Part shown: positions 39,149 through 49,415 of the stretch, piece after piece
Position numbering within the stretch: position 1 is the first letter of the stretch
Layout: the number at the start of each line of letters is the position of its first letter
Assembly: GCA_028279405.1 (NCBI GenBank)
Contig: JANQNU010000007.1
Span: forward strand, 87,257-151,256
Direction of reading: 5' to 3'
Source of the DNA: Phycisphaerae bacterium
GTDB lineage: Bacteria; Planctomycetota; Phycisphaerae; UBA1845; Fen-1342
DNA length: 64,000 nucleotides
Notes under the pieces: model-generated
Told to the model about the DNA's origin: nothing
What the model saw: only the letters and a program-made list of their open reading frames with translations
Databases searched by the model: none
Program-made: the position numbers and the translations under genes

Positions 39149-39814
39149 GTGGACGTTCTGGCAGTGATTCCGGCGCGCGCCGGCTCGAAGCGCGTGCCGA
39201 ACAAGAACATCGCTCCGCTGGCGGGTCGTCCGCTGCTGGCGTACACGTGCGAAGTGGCGCGAGCGGCCGGCGTGTTCAGTCGGATCTATGTCAATACCGA
39301 CTCGGCTCGAATCGCGGCGATCGCGAACGAACATGGAATCGGTTGCCCGATTCTACGGCCGGCCGCGCTTGCCTGCGATCAGACCTCGACCGCGCTCGCG
39401 ATGCGGTTTTTCCTCAGCTATCTCGTCGAGCATGATGAGTCGTATGACGCACTCATGATTCTCCAGCCGACTTCTCCGTTACGGTCGGTGCAGGACATTC
39501 ACGAAGCGCTCGAGTTGTACGAGACGCACCGTCCGGCAGCTGTCGTTTCCGGTTGTCCGGTTGCGCCGGCCTCGTGGCTGGGGCGCGTCGGTCGCGACGG
39601 CCGCCTCGAGGATCTTGCCGGCGACGATCCGATTTACAAGCGGAACGGCGCGATTTACGTCTACGACTTCGATGCATTTCTGTTCGACCGCCAGCCGCCG
39701 CGCACGATGCTGTATCCGATGCCCGTGGAGCGGAGTGTCGATATCGACACGCCGGCCGACTGGCAGTATGCGGAGTTCCTGATTCAATCCCGACGGGTCC
39801 GGGCGGTCCGATGA
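39149..39814 (+). CDS. neuA: CMP-sialic-acid synthetase-like cytidylyltransferase
   Basis: A 221-residue nucleotidyltransferase. GTG 39149 is favoured because it starts immediately before the conserved VLAVIPARAGSKRVPNKN; the frame extends upstream into the previous gene. Other motifs: IYVNTDSARIA, LQPTSPLRSVQDI and the C-terminal SVDIDTPADWQYAE. It activates a nonulosonic acid (Neu5Ac or relative) as CMP-sugar. Its stop overlaps the neuB ATG by four bases. Sugar specificity (Neu5Ac, legionaminic, other) cannot be read from the sequence. Confidence 0.9.
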   Translation: MDVLAVIPARAGSKRVPNKNIAPLAGRPLLAYTCEVARAAGVFSRIYVNTDSARIAAIANEHGIGCPILRPAALACDQTSTALAMRFFLSYLVEHDESYDALMILQPTSPLRSVQDIHEALELYETHRPAAVVSGCPVAPASWLGRVGRDGRLEDLAGDDPIYKRNGAIYVYDFDAFLFDRQPPRTMLYPMPVERSVDIDTPADWQYAEFLIQSRRVRAVR

Positions 39815-40878
39815 GCGCGCTGCACCCATCGATACCGGCATGCACGATCGCGGAACGCACCATTGGTGGTGGGGCGCCGGCATTCGTGGTTGCAGAGATC
39901 GGTGTGAACCACGACGGGGACGTGCGCAAGGCATTGGAGTTGATCGATGTTGCCGTCGAAGGTGGCGCCGATGCGGTCAAGTTCCAGGTTTTCCGGGCCG
40001 CCGAGTTGGCCAGCGCGCAAGCTCGCACCGCTGGCTACCAGCGAAAGGCGGCAGGCCGCTCGCAACGCGAGATGCTCGCGAAGCTCGAACTGAGTGACGA
40101 TGACCTGTGTCTGGTGCGAGCGCATTGCGATACGCGCAAGGTCATGTTCCTCGCGACACCGTTCAGCGTCCCGGACGTTCGGCGTTTGGTGGGGCTGGAC
40201 GTGGCTGCTTTCAAGACGTCGTCGGCCGACCTGAACCACTTTCCGCTGTTGGCCGCGATCGCACGGGTTGGTCGACCGATGATCGTCTCGACCGGCGCGT
40301 CGACCGCGTGCGAGATTGCCGACGCTGTTGCGGCGCTGCGCGGCTGGAACGCGACCGATCGACTGGTCCTGCTGCACTGCGTCAGTCGCTATCCGACGCC
40401 GATCGGGGATGCCAACCTGCGGACCATCGGCGTTATGCGGACGATGTTCGACCTACCGATCGGCTATAGCGACCATACACTCTCGACCTACGTAGGGGGT
40501 TGGGCCGTATCGGCGGGCGCCTGTGTTCTGGAGAAGCACATCACGCTGGACCATCAGGATGTCGGGCCGGATCACGAGATGTCGCTCGATCCGGCGGAAT
40601 TCGCCGCGTATGTAGCGATTGTGCGGGAAACCGAGCAGGCGCTCGGGCAGGCACGAATCGGGATGACCGCGCGCGAGGCCGAAGTGCGCCGCGTTGCCCG
40701 CAAGAGCATCGTGGCGGTCGAAGCACTGCGGGCCGGCGAATCACTGACTGCCGAGAAACTGACCTTCAAGCGTCCGGGGACCGGGATCGCGCCGAACGAA
40801 CTCGATCGTTTGCTCGGTCGGCGTCTGACGCGCGACATTCCGCCTGATGCCGTGATCACCTGGGACATGGTGCGGTGA
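39811..40878 (+). CDS. neuB: N-acetylneuraminate synthase-like enzyme
   Basis: A 355-residue protein beginning at ATG 39811 (ATGA overlap with neuA). The NeuB TIM barrel is shown by VVAEIGVNHDGDVRKALELI, ADAVKFQVFRA, AAFKTSSADLNHFPLL, STGAST and YSDHTL, and by the metal site pattern HITLDHQDVGPDHEMSLDP. The last ~60 residues are the SAF antifreeze-like domain (RKSIVAVEALRAGESLTAEK). It condenses phosphoenolpyruvate with ManNAc or a related hexose. The next gene starts in its stop codon (GTGA). Confidence 0.93.
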   Translation: MSALHPSIPACTIAERTIGGGAPAFVVAEIGVNHDGDVRKALELIDVAVEGGADAVKFQVFRAAELASAQARTAGYQRKAAGRSQREMLAKLELSDDDLCLVRAHCDTRKVMFLATPFSVPDVRRLVGLDVAAFKTSSADLNHFPLLAAIARVGRPMIVSTGASTACEIADAVAALRGWNATDRLVLLHCVSRYPTPIGDANLRTIGVMRTMFDLPIGYSDHTLSTYVGGWAVSAGACVLEKHITLDHQDVGPDHEMSLDPAEFAAYVAIVRETEQALGQARIGMTAREAEVRRVARKSIVAVEALRAGESLTAEKLTFKRPGTGIAPNELDRLLGRRLTRDIPPDAVITWDMVR

Positions 40879-41990
40879 GTGTGGCGCGCCGACGGATCGC
40901 GATCGTAACCGGGACGCGCGCCGAGTATGGGCTGCTGCAATCGACCCTGAAAGCGATGGACCGCGCGCCGCAGCTCGAACCGCAATTGATCGTGGCCGGG
41001 ATGCACTTGTTGCGGCGGTTCGGGTCCACTGTGCGGCAAATCGAGCGCGACGGGTGGGCGATCGCGGCGCGGGTGTCGATGCAAAAAGGTGACGGCACGT
41101 CGCTGGATCAGGCGCGTGGTCTGGGACGCGGTGTTTCCGGCATTGCGGCAGCCCTGGAGCGGCTGGGTCCCGAGCGTGTGCTCGTGCTTGGCGATCGGAT
41201 CGAAGCGATGGCCGGGGCGCTGGCCGCGGTCGCGACGGGGCGGTTCTTGGCGCACATTCACGGCGGCGACGTGGCGCCTGGCGACTTCGACGACCGACTG
41301 CGAAACGCGATCACGCAGATGTCCGCATTGCACCTTACCGCGACGCGGCAAGCGGCGCAGCGGGTGCGGCGGATGGGTGCCGATCCGAAGACCGTGCACG
41401 TCGTTGGTGCGCCGGGGCTGGACCGGATTCGGGAGTTGCTGACGGCGGTCGGTCACGAACGAGAAGAGGAGCATCGAGACGAGCCTCCGAATGCTTTGGT
41501 GGTTCAGCATGCGTACGGTCGTGCGGACGCAACCGAGCGTGCCGTTGCCAAGCGTGTGCTCGACGCCGTCGCGCGGGCGGGCCTGCGGCGGGTGATCGTG
41601 TTTCCGAACAGTGACCGTGGAAACGCCGGCGTGATCGATGCGATCGAACAGCATCAGCGCCGCCATGATCGGCGCGATGTCCGCGTGTGTCGCTCGATGC
41701 CGCGCGACGACTATCTGCGCGCGCTGATCGCGGCGCGGGTCCTGATCGGTAACTCGTCCAGCGGGATCATCGAGGCGCCGTTCGCCGGCACAGCGGCAGT
41801 CAATGTCGGGGCCCGACAGCACGCGCGCCAACTCGGCGGGCCCTCCATTGTTCACTCCGCGGAATCCTCCCACGCGATCCACGGAGCGCTACAGCAGGCG
41901 CTGCGAATGCGGCCGCGCGCCGGGCGTGTCGGGGTCTACGGCGCCGGTGACAGCGGCGATCGAATCGTACGGTGTTTGACGAAGTGGTGA
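40875..41990 (+). CDS. neuC: UDP-N-acetylglucosamine 2-epimerase (hydrolysing)
   Basis: A 371-residue protein from GTG 40875. The N-terminus IAIVTGTRAEYGLLQSTLKA and later LVLGDRIEAMAGALAA, HIHGGDVAPGDFDDRLRNAI and LIGNSSSGIIEAP are characteristic of NeuC/LegG hydrolysing epimerases. It would make ManNAc from UDP-GlcNAc, completing with NeuB and NeuA a minimal route to CMP-Neu5Ac. No aminotransferase/dehydratase of the legionaminic or pseudaminic routes is present nearby, so the Neu5Ac-type route is the simplest reading. Glycosyltransferases using the product are not in the window. Confidence 0.92.
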   Translation: MSVARRRIAIVTGTRAEYGLLQSTLKAMDRAPQLEPQLIVAGMHLLRRFGSTVRQIERDGWAIAARVSMQKGDGTSLDQARGLGRGVSGIAAALERLGPERVLVLGDRIEAMAGALAAVATGRFLAHIHGGDVAPGDFDDRLRNAITQMSALHLTATRQAAQRVRRMGADPKTVHVVGAPGLDRIRELLTAVGHEREEEHRDEPPNALVVQHAYGRADATERAVAKRVLDAVARAGLRRVIVFPNSDRGNAGVIDAIEQHQRRHDRRDVRVCRSMPRDDYLRALIAARVLIGNSSSGIIEAPFAGTAAVNVGARQHARQLGGPSIVHSAESSHAIHGALQQALRMRPRAGRVGVYGAGDSGDRIVRCLTKW

Positions 41991-42019
41991 CGGTGACCAG
42001 CGACGTTACCCATTGAGGG

Positions 42020-42072
42020 GCCGTCGCGGTTTGCCGGTGTCAGTCCCCCACCCCGGGATGGGGTGGGGCACC
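42020..42072. repeat. dispersed palindromic repeat, copy A
   Basis: The 53-bp segment starting GCCGTCGCGGTTTGCC and ending GGGGTGGGGCACC recurs at 45938-45989 on the other side of carB. Its core CCCCACCCC / GGGGTGGGG is a 9-bp inverted repeat around GGGAT. The rest of the 360-bp gap between neuC and carB shows nothing else I can support. Confidence 0.75.
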
Positions 42073-42350
42073 AGTAGTGCGGCGTGGGCGGCGTGCGAGA
42101 CGCTCGCCCCATCCCCGCTCGCGAGTGCTCCGCACAACCGCTTGAGAAATCCGTGGGAGGTGCTACTGTAGCGAGAACCGGTCTCGTGGCGATGCTCGGT
42201 GCTGCGTCGCGGAGCGGGTGGTGTGTGCGGGCCGGGCTCGTCGCACCGTGATCTACCGATCGGCTGGCGGGAGCGACCCGTGGGCCGGATCGGAAAGTGC
42301 TCCTCGTTGGCGGCCGGGGCCGTCGGTGGATGAGGGGTCTGAGCGAAACC

Positions 42351-45300
42351 ATGCCCAAACGTGAAGACATTTCGCGCGTACTGCTCGTCGGTTCCGGTCC
42401 GATCGTGATCGGACAGGCCTGCGAGTTCGATTATTCCGGCACCCAGGCTTGCAAGGCGCTCCGTGAGGAAGGGATCACGGTGGTGCTGGTCAACTCTAAT
42501 CCGGCCACGATCATGACGGATCCGGAGTTTGCGGACCGGACGTATGTCGAGCCGGTGACGCCGGAGGTGATCGAGAAGATTCTGCAGCAGGAGCGGCAGC
42601 GGGGTACGCCGATCGATTCGGTGTTGCCGACGCTCGGGGGTCAGACGGGTTTGAACTGCGCCATGGCCTGTCACCGTACCGGCGTATTCGAGCAATACGG
42701 CGTACGGATGTTGGCGGCGTCGCCGGAGGCGATCCACAAGGCCGAGGATCGTCTGGCGTTTCGCGAGGCGATGAAGGACCTCGGGCTGGACGTGCCGGTC
42801 AGTGGTGTCGCGAACAACTGGTCTGAATGTCAGACGCTGTTGCGGGAGATCGGGCTGCCGTGCTGCATCCGCCCGGCGTTCACCCTGGGGGGCAGCGGTG
42901 GCGGTTTTGCTCGGACTGAACGGGAATTTGAGGAGGTTTGCAAGCGCGGGCTGGCGTACTCGCCGGTGAGTGAGGTGCTGATTGAGGAGTCGCTGCTGGG
43001 TTGGAAGGAGTTCGAGCTCGAGGTAATGCGTGATCGTGCCGACAACGTCGTCATCGTCTGCTCGATCGAGAACTTCGACCCGATGGGTGTCCACACCGGC
43101 GACTCGATCACGGTGGCGCCGATCCAGACCTTGACCGATCGCGAGTATCAGCGGATGCGCGACGCCGCGATTGCGATCATTCGCGAGATCGGTGTCGAGA
43201 CCGGCGGCTCGAATATTCAGTTCGCGGTCGATCCGCAGACGGGCAGGCAGTCGGTCATCGAGATGAATCCGCGGGTGTCGCGCTCGAGCGCGCTGGCCAG
43301 TAAAGCGACTGGATTTCCGATCGCGAAGATCGCGGCGAAGCTCGCGATCGGGTACACGCTGGACGAGTTGCCCAACGATATCACGCAGACAACGCCGGCC
43401 TGTTTCGAGCCGGCGCTCGATTACTGCGTCGTGAAGATCCCGCGCTGGACCTTCGAGAAGTTCCCCGAAGCGGACGAGACGTTGAACACGCAGATGAAAA
43501 GCGTCGGCGAGGGGATGGCGATCGGGCGTACGTTCAAGGAGGCGTTGCAGAAGTGCGTCCGTTCGATGGAGATCAAGCGGTTCGGGCTGGGGCTGGACCC
43601 GAACGATCGTTGGCTCGAAGCGCAGTCGTTGCTCAAGGCTGCGGCTGACGAGGCGGCGCTGGGCGCCGATCAGGACCCGGCGCGGATCGCGGGTCGGCGC
43701 TCGGGCGAGGCGCCGGCGGATACCGAGGAGGAGCGCGCCGCGCGATGGCCGATTCCCGAGGAGGTCTTCAGCGACAAGTTGATGAATCCGGCGCAGGGCC
43801 GGCTGTACTACGTACGGTACGCGTTCAAGGCCGGTTGGACACTGGATCGCGTGCATCAACTGACGGCGATCGACCCGTGGTTCCTGCGACAGATGAAGGA
43901 TCTCGTCGATTTCGAACAGACGCTCTATGCGCAGCAGGAGCGGATGCAGACGCTGTGTCGAGCGTGCGCGGACAGTCAGGAAGAGGCGGTGGAACTGCCA
44001 CCGGGAGTGTTGGCGACGGTCGAGCGGGCGAAGTCATACGGCTACAGCAACGTGCAGCTCGGCGCGGTCTGGCAGGTGCCGGCCGCTAGCGTTCGCGCCT
44101 TGTTGCGGCATTGCGGTCTGGCGCCGACGTACCGCCTGGTCGATACCTGTGCTGCGGAGTTCGCGGCAGCGACGCCTTACTACTACAGCACCTACGAGCG
44201 TGCCGCGCGGGTCGTCGCTGCGGATGCGGGTGAGGTTGCCGTCCAGCGGGTGGACGAGATTCGTGATAGCGGCCGGCCCAAGGTTGTTGTGTTGGGTGGC
44301 GGGCCGAATCGGATCGGGCAGGGGATCGAGTTCGACTACTGCTGTGTGCACGCGGCGATGGCAGCGCGCGAGCTTGGCTACGACGCGGTGATGATCAACT
44401 CCAATCCCGAGACGGTCAGCACGGACTATGACACGAGCGACATGCTGTTCTTCGAGCCGTTGACGCACGAGGACGTGCTTAATGTGTGTCTCCGGCTCGG
44501 AGCGGGGTCGAGTGGAAAGGACGCGTCGGGGGTGCGGGGCGCGATCGTGCAGTTCGGGGGCCAGACGCCATTGAATCTCGCGAAGGGGCTGGAGCGGGCC
44601 GGCATCTCCGTGCTGGGCACGTCGCCGGACGCGATTCATCGGGCCGAGGATCGCGAGGCCTTTGCGCAGATTCTCGCGCAGTGCGGGTTGCAGGCGCCCC
44701 CGAGCGGAATTGCACGCTCGTTTCGCGAAGCGCGGGAGGTCGCAGCGCGGATCGGATATCCCGTGCTTGTGCGGCCGTCGTACGTGCTCGGCGGGCGTGC
44801 GATGGAGATCTGCAACAACGAGGCGGACCTGCGGCACTATATGACCCACGCCGTCGAGGCCGGTGGCGAACACCCGATTCTGATCGACCGTTTTCTGTCG
44901 GATGCGATCGAGGTGGACGTCGACGCTGTCTGTGATGGCGAGCGAACGATGATTTGCGGGGTACTCGAGCATATCGAAGCAGCCGGCGTTCACTCGGGCG
45001 ATTCGCTGATGACCTTGCCGCCCTACTCTTTGTCGGCGGCGATCGTGAACCAGATGGCGTACGCGACGCGGCGGCTTGCGGAACAGGTCGGCGTGATCGG
45101 TCTGATGAATGTGCAGTTCGCGATCAAGGACGACGATATCTTCGTCTTGGAGGTCAACCCGCGCGCGTCGCGGACGGTGCCGTTCATTGCGAAGGCGACC
45201 GGGATTCCATGGGCCAAGATTGCGGCCAAGGTAATGCTCGGGCAGTCACTGGTCGAGCAGGGTGTGGTCGAGGCGCCGGCTCGGCGGCACATCGCGGTCA

Positions 45301-45848
45301 AGCAGTCGGTGTTTCCGTTCAACAAATTCCCGGGCGTGGACGTCGCGCTCGGGCCCGAGATGCGCAGCACCGGTGAGGTCATGGGCGTCGACGAGCGATT
45401 GAGCGTCGCGTTCGCGAAGGCGATGATGGGGGCGTCGATCCCGCTGCCGTCGTCCGGTAAGGTGCTCGTTTCGGTCAACGATCGCGACAAGCCGTTCATC
45501 GCGGCAGTGGCTCGCGATCTCGTGCGCATGGGGTTCGATCTCTACGCGACCGAGGGAACGGCGCGGACGCTGCACGGTGCCGGACTTGCGGCCAAGCGCG
45601 TGGCGAAGATTCGGGAGGGCTCGCCCAACCCGCTGGACCTGATCGAGCAGGGCGAGATCAAGATGTTGATCAACACGCCGGCGCGGACCGGGCGTCAGAC
45701 CGACGAAGGCATGATCCGCGCCGCGGCCGCGATCCATCAATTGCCGATCTTCACCACCATTACCAGCGCGAAAGCAGCCGTCGCCGCGATCGGTGCGCTG
45801 AAACGCCGATCGTGGGACGTTGTAGCGCTGCAGGACCTGACCGCGTAG
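42351..45848 (+). CDS. carB: carbamoyl-phosphate synthase large subunit
   Basis: A 1165-residue CarB. Start ATG 42351 ([20 protein letters not shown]) matches family N-termini; the frame extends 54 bp further without support. Two ATP-grasp synthetase halves are seen, each opening with a [21 protein letters not shown] motif ([15 protein letters not shown] in the second), and both keep the glycine-rich and EVNPR/EMNPR loops. A C-terminal MGS-like allosteric domain ends the protein ([19 protein letters not shown]). It is ~90 residues longer than E. coli CarB; the extra length includes a charged stretch (~residues 440-465) before the oligomerisation domain. carA is not in the window. Confidence 0.96.
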   Translation: MPKREDISRVLLVGSGPIVIGQACEFDYSGTQACKALREEGITVVLVNSNPATIMTDPEFADRTYVEPVTPEVIEKILQQERQRGTPIDSVLPTLGGQTGLNCAMACHRTGVFEQYGVRMLAASPEAIHKAEDRLAFREAMKDLGLDVPVSGVANNWSECQTLLREIGLPCCIRPAFTLGGSGGGFARTEREFEEVCKRGLAYSPVSEVLIEESLLGWKEFELEVMRDRADNVVIVCSIENFDPMGVHTGDSITVAPIQTLTDREYQRMRDAAIAIIREIGVETGGSNIQFAVDPQTGRQSVIEMNPRVSRSSALASKATGFPIAKIAAKLAIGYTLDELPNDITQTTPACFEPALDYCVVKIPRWTFEKFPEADETLNTQMKSVGEGMAIGRTFKEALQKCVRSMEIKRFGLGLDPNDRWLEAQSLLKAAADEAALGADQDPARIAGRRSGEAPADTEEERAARWPIPEEVFSDKLMNPAQGRLYYVRYAFKAGWTLDRVHQLTAIDPWFLRQMKDLVDFEQTLYAQQERMQTLCRACADSQEEAVELPPGVLATVERAKSYGYSNVQLGAVWQVPAASVRALLRHCGLAPTYRLVDTCAAEFAAATPYYYSTYERAARVVAADAGEVAVQRVDEIRDSGRPKVVVLGGGPNRIGQGIEFDYCCVHAAMAARELGYDAVMINSNPETVSTDYDTSDMLFFEPLTHEDVLNVCLRLGAGSSGKDASGVRGAIVQFGGQTPLNLAKGLERAGISVLGTSPDAIHRAEDREAFAQILAQCGLQAPPSGIARSFREAREVAARIGYPVLVRPSYVLGGRAMEICNNEADLRHYMTHAVEAGGEHPILIDRFLSDAIEVDVDAVCDGERTMICGVLEHIEAAGVHSGDSLMTLPPYSLSAAIVNQMAYATRRLAEQVGVIGLMNVQFAIKDDDIFVLEVNPRASRTVPFIAKATGIPWAKIAAKVMLGQSLVEQGVVEAPARRHIAVKQSVFPFNKFPGVDVALGPEMRSTGEVMGVDERLSVAFAKAMMGASIPLPSSGKVLVSVNDRDKPFIAAVARDLVRMGFDLYATEGTARTLHGAGLAAKRVAKIREGSPNPLDLIEQGEIKMLINTPARTGRQTDEGMIRAAAAIHQLPIFTTITSAKAAVAAIGALKRRSWDVVALQDLTA

Positions 45849-45937
45849 CAGTAGCGACGCGGCGGAGTCGCCACACTAGTGGCGGGCGTGAGGCCGGCCC
45901 CACCCTGATTGATGGATCCTTGCACATAACGAGTGCT

Positions 45938-45989
45938 GCCGTCGCGGTTTGCCGGTGTCAGTCCCCCATCCCAAGATGGGGTGGGCACC
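45938..45989. repeat. dispersed palindromic repeat, copy B
   Basis: A second copy of the repeat at 42020-42072, nearly identical over the first ~30 bp (GCCGTCGCGGTTTGCC, then GGTGTCAGTCCCCCA). The palindrome is changed in the middle (CCCCAT / ATGGGG). A degenerate piece of the same end (GTCCCGGGAT, then GTGGGGCACC) follows immediately at 45995-46016. It separates carB from the convergent hslU. Confidence 0.75.
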
Positions 45990-46055
45990 TTGCAGTCCCG
46001 GGATGCGTGGGGCACCTTTGCATGGCACCCGATATCAGTTGGTGGTGAGGTGCGA

Positions 46056-47387
46056 TTACAGCTCGTACTGGCTGCGTTCTTCGTCTTCGAGCACGTCGGC
46101 AAGGCGCATGCGGACATAGTCGACGTCGATCGTGACGTCCTTGTTGGCCGCATCGGAGGCGTTGAAGGCGATCTCCTCCACGACCTTCTCGACGATCGTG
46201 TACAGACGCCGGGCGCCAATGTTCTCCAGGATCGTGTTGACGCGCGCCGCCATCATCGCCATTTCGCGGATCGCTTCGTCCGTAAACACGAGGTTCACGC
46301 CTTCTGTCTGCATCAATGCGACTTGTTGCTTGATCAGCGAACTCTTCGGCTCGGTGAGGATGCGGTAGAATTCTTCCTGTCCGAGGTCTTGTAACTCCAC
46401 CCGGTTCGCGAAGCGGCCCTGCAACTCGGGCATCAGGTCGCTTGGTGCGCAGTTCGTGAAGGCGCCCGCCGCGATGAAGAGAATGTGGTCGGTCCGCACC
46501 AGGCCGTAGCGGGTGCTCACCGTGCTGCCCTCGACCAGCGGAAGCAGGTCGCGCTGCACGCCGGACCTCGAGATTTCCGGCTGTCCGCCATCCACGTCAC
46601 TGCCGCAGAGCTTGTCGATTTCGTCGAGGAACACCATCCCGCCCTCTTCGCAACGCCGGATTGCGGACTGGTGTAGCGAGTCTTGATCGAGCAGTCGATC
46701 GATCTCCTGCTGGGTGATGAACTCGAGCGCGTGCGGGACACTCATCTTGCGTCGTTTGGAGCGCGTGGGCATCAGCCGCTCCATCATGTTCTCGAATTCC
46801 GGGCCCATTTGGTCGAGGCCCATGTTACTCATGACGTGCAGCGGGACCGTGCGCTCGTCCACGTTGACTTCGACGCTACGCTCGGCGAGGCCGCCGGCCT
46901 GCAGCTGTCCGCGGAGTTTTTCGCGCGTCCGCTGGCGCCGTTCGCGCTGTTCCTCGTCAGTTTCGTAATCGCTTCCGGGGAGCAACTGGTCAAGGATTCG
47001 GTCTTCGGCCATCTGCTCGGCTTGCTTGCGAATCGCCTTGGATGCCTCGCGGCGTTCGATCGTCACTGCCCGTTCGGACAGGTCGCGGATGATGCTCTCG
47101 ACGTCACGGCCGACGTAGCCGACCTCGGTGAACTTGGTGGCCTCAACCTTGACGAACGGCGCCTCAATGAGCTGCGCCATTCGGCGGGCGATTTCGGTTT
47201 TGCCGACGCCGGTGGGGCCGATCATCAGGATGTTGCGTGGTGTCACGTCGCGACGGAGTTCAGATGGTAACTGTAGCCGGCGCCAGCGGTTACGAATTGC
47301 GATGGCAACCGCCCGCTTGGCATCTTCCTGCCCGATGATGTAACGATCGAGCTCGGCAACGATTTGGCGCGGCGTCAGGTCACTCAT
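46056..47387 (-). CDS. hslU: ATPase subunit of the HslUV protease
   Basis: A 443-residue AAA+ unfoldase. The N-terminus LTPRQIVAELDRYIIGQEDA, Walker A GPTGVGKT (57-64), the pore motif region TEVGYVGRDVES, Walker B GMVFLDEIDKL and the C-terminal sensor region (GARRLYTIVEKVVEEIAF) are all intact. It ends in YEL, near the C-terminal hook by which HslU activates HslV. HslV is normally adjacent but is not seen here on either side; it must be elsewhere or absent. Cytoplasmic protein turnover. Confidence 0.96.
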   Translation of the reverse strand: MSDLTPRQIVAELDRYIIGQEDAKRAVAIAIRNRWRRLQLPSELRRDVTPRNILMIGPTGVGKTEIARRMAQLIEAPFVKVEATKFTEVGYVGRDVESIIRDLSERAVTIERREASKAIRKQAEQMAEDRILDQLLPGSDYETDEEQRERRQRTREKLRGQLQAGGLAERSVEVNVDERTVPLHVMSNMGLDQMGPEFENMMERLMPTRSKRRKMSVPHALEFITQQEIDRLLDQDSLHQSAIRRCEEGGMVFLDEIDKLCGSDVDGGQPEISRSGVQRDLLPLVEGSTVSTRYGLVRTDHILFIAAGAFTNCAPSDLMPELQGRFANRVELQDLGQEEFYRILTEPKSSLIKQQVALMQTEGVNLVFTDEAIREMAMMAARVNTILENIGARRLYTIVEKVVEEIAFNASDAANKDVTIDVDYVRMRLADVLEDEERSQYEL

Positions 47388-47679
47388 TCTTCGAACCGAT
47401 GTTTTCCAGTATTGCGGCCAAGTATGCGGGTGGATTCTTGTCGCCCGCTAAAATATTGGATCATAGCGGTCCGGGAACGGTTCGCCAATCAGGGGCTCGC
47501 GGCGCAGGACCTTGCCGAAAAAACGGTTGAAGGTTGTTATGGGCGGATGGAATACTTCTCGTGGAAAGTTGTGTCGATAGCGTGATATGGAGACCGATAA
47601 CAGGGTTACGCAGGTTGGTTTTGCGAACCGACCTGGCGCGTGCGTATGATCAGATGGGCAGCCAAGGGTTACGAGCGAC

Positions 47680-48807
47680 ATGAACATCGACGAGATTCGC
47701 ACACATTTCCCGATCACGCAGCAGTTCAACTTCCAGAACCATGCGGCGGTTGCACCGATCTCGCGCCCCGCGGCTGAAGCGATGGCCGGTTACGCGCACG
47801 AAATGGCGGAAGCAGCGTATTTGCACGGCACGTATTATCGGGCGGCTGACCGTGTCCGGTCGGCCTGTGCGAAGCTCATCAATGCTTCGGCAGACGAGGT
47901 CACCTTCGCGAAGAACACGACTGAGGGCATCTGCTACGTTGCCAACGGCGTTCAGTGGCTCAGTGGTGACAACGTCGTGTCGACGTCGATGGAGTTCGCT
48001 GCCAACGTATACCCGTGGATGAGCCTCGAGTCGCGCGGGGTAACGCTCAAGCGCATAGACGAAGAGGACGGCCGCGTGCCGTTCGATCGGATCGCGTCCG
48101 CCATCGATCGGCGAACGCGCCTGGTGACCGTCTCGGCGGTCCAGTGGTCCAACGGTTTCCGCACCGATCTGGTGCGCCTGGGCGAGCTGTGCAAGGAGAA
48201 GGGCGTCCTGCTCTTCGTTGACGCGATTCAGGCCCTGGGCGTTCACCCGCTGGACGTGGATGCGATGAACATCGACTTTCTCTCCGCGGGCGCCCACAAG
48301 TGGCTTTGCGGGCCCGAGGGAGTCGGCATCTTCTACTGTCGGCGTGAGTTGATTGGGCACATTCATCCGTCGGAAGTCGGTTACATGTCGATGAAGCACG
48401 GTTACGACTCAGAGCGAATGCACATCGATTTCCATGACGATGCCCGGCGGTTCGACAGCGGGGTGTACAATCTGGCCGGCGTTTGTGCGCTGGGCGCCTC
48501 GGTCAATCTGCTGTTGTCGGCGGGGATCGATCAGATTCAAGTGCGCGTGAAGCACCTTACCGATCTGTTGGTCGAAGGGCTGCGCGGGAAGGGCTGGCGC
48601 GTCCACAGTCCGCGGACTGCGAGCGAATGGAGCGGCATCGTCTCTTTCGGGAGCGATAAGCACGATCTGCAGGCGCTGCGAAAGCACCTGCGGAGTGAGT
48701 TCAAGATCGTTCTGGCCAGTCGGCTCGGACGACTGCGATCGAGTCCGCACTTTTACAGCACGGACGAGGAGATTCGGCAGGTAATCGATGCATTACCGGG
48801 CCATTAA
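47680..48807 (+). CDS. class V PLP-dependent aminotransferase / cysteine desulfurase-like
   Basis: A 375-residue fold-type I enzyme. The PLP lysine is in SAGAHKWLCGPEGVG, with the PLP-contacting Asp in LLFVDAIQALGV and the FAKNTTEGI loop that holds the phosphate. It resembles the stand-alone class V group (isopenicillin N epimerase-like / CsdA-like) rather than IscS, as it lacks the catalytic-Cys loop of IscS-type desulfurases at the expected place. The substrate is unknown. It is divergent from hslU and 114 bp before a small unknown gene. Confidence 0.85.
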   Translation: MNIDEIRTHFPITQQFNFQNHAAVAPISRPAAEAMAGYAHEMAEAAYLHGTYYRAADRVRSACAKLINASADEVTFAKNTTEGICYVANGVQWLSGDNVVSTSMEFAANVYPWMSLESRGVTLKRIDEEDGRVPFDRIASAIDRRTRLVTVSAVQWSNGFRTDLVRLGELCKEKGVLLFVDAIQALGVHPLDVDAMNIDFLSAGAHKWLCGPEGVGIFYCRRELIGHIHPSEVGYMSMKHGYDSERMHIDFHDDARRFDSGVYNLAGVCALGASVNLLLSAGIDQIQVRVKHLTDLLVEGLRGKGWRVHSPRTASEWSGIVSFGSDKHDLQALRKHLRSEFKIVLASRLGRLRSSPHFYSTDEEIRQVIDALPGH

Positions 48808-48921
48808 CGCCCGATCAAGAAACAGGCGGAGGCGGAATATTCTGCGTCGTCAGCTGGTTTGAGAACGTGCCGGGCATCTATAATACCGGTGGCTCCGAGC
48901 GAGTGTGAAAGAAGAAGAAAG

Positions 48922-49173
48922 ATGGTCAAGAAAACCCTCACGACGATTCGCTGCGTTCCGCGCTACGGTTTCGAGTTCGCGAACGTCCGTGAAATCTCGA
49001 TAGGTATCTCTCCCGATCAGGACGGAGAGGAGATGCTGCAAGCCCTGAACGCCTGGTTTGAGGCGCACGGGATCGTCGACGCGGTTTATGCGATCGACTT
49101 TGATGACGACGGGTGTTTCGCAATCGTGAACGACGAAGCCTATGAGTCCGAATGGGGCCGTCCTGTGCTCTGA
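48922..49173 (+). CDS. small hypothetical protein (83 aa)
   Basis: ATG 48922 follows a purine-rich GAAAGAAGAAGAAAG stretch that can serve as ribosome site. The protein (MVKKTLTTIRCVPRYGFEFA...) is a compact alpha/beta sequence with an acidic end (AIDFDDDGCFAIVNDEAYES). No family is recognised. A strong intrinsic terminator follows 33 bp downstream, so it is expressed as a unit by itself or with the aminotransferase gene. Confidence 0.6.
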   Translation: MVKKTLTTIRCVPRYGFEFANVREISIGISPDQDGEEMLQALNAWFEAHGIVDAVYAIDFDDDGCFAIVNDEAYESEWGRPVL

Positions 49174-49206
49174 CGCGACTCCCCGATCGACGGCGAAGGC
49201 TCACAG

Positions 49207-49234
49207 CGACGGCTAGCTGCCGTCGTTTTTTTTT
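49207..49234 (+). terminator. intrinsic terminator
   Basis: CGACGGC (49207-49213), loop TAGCT, GCCGTCG (49219-49225) and nine T. It ends the small-protein transcript and insulates selD. Confidence 0.85.
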
Positions 49235-49415
49235 GGACGGTGGGTGCGCGGAGCGCGGGGGCGGCTCAGCGGTGGCGCGCGGCCTGTTTGCGCCTTTTCG
49301 CGGATGTGTCGATCGGGATGCCGGCATCCCGGTGGAGTGGCGGTATGCTACGTAGACCGATCGGCGGCGCGTCGGTCGCCGAATACTTGCGTCGGCTTGT
49401 TGTTTGGAGGTGCAC

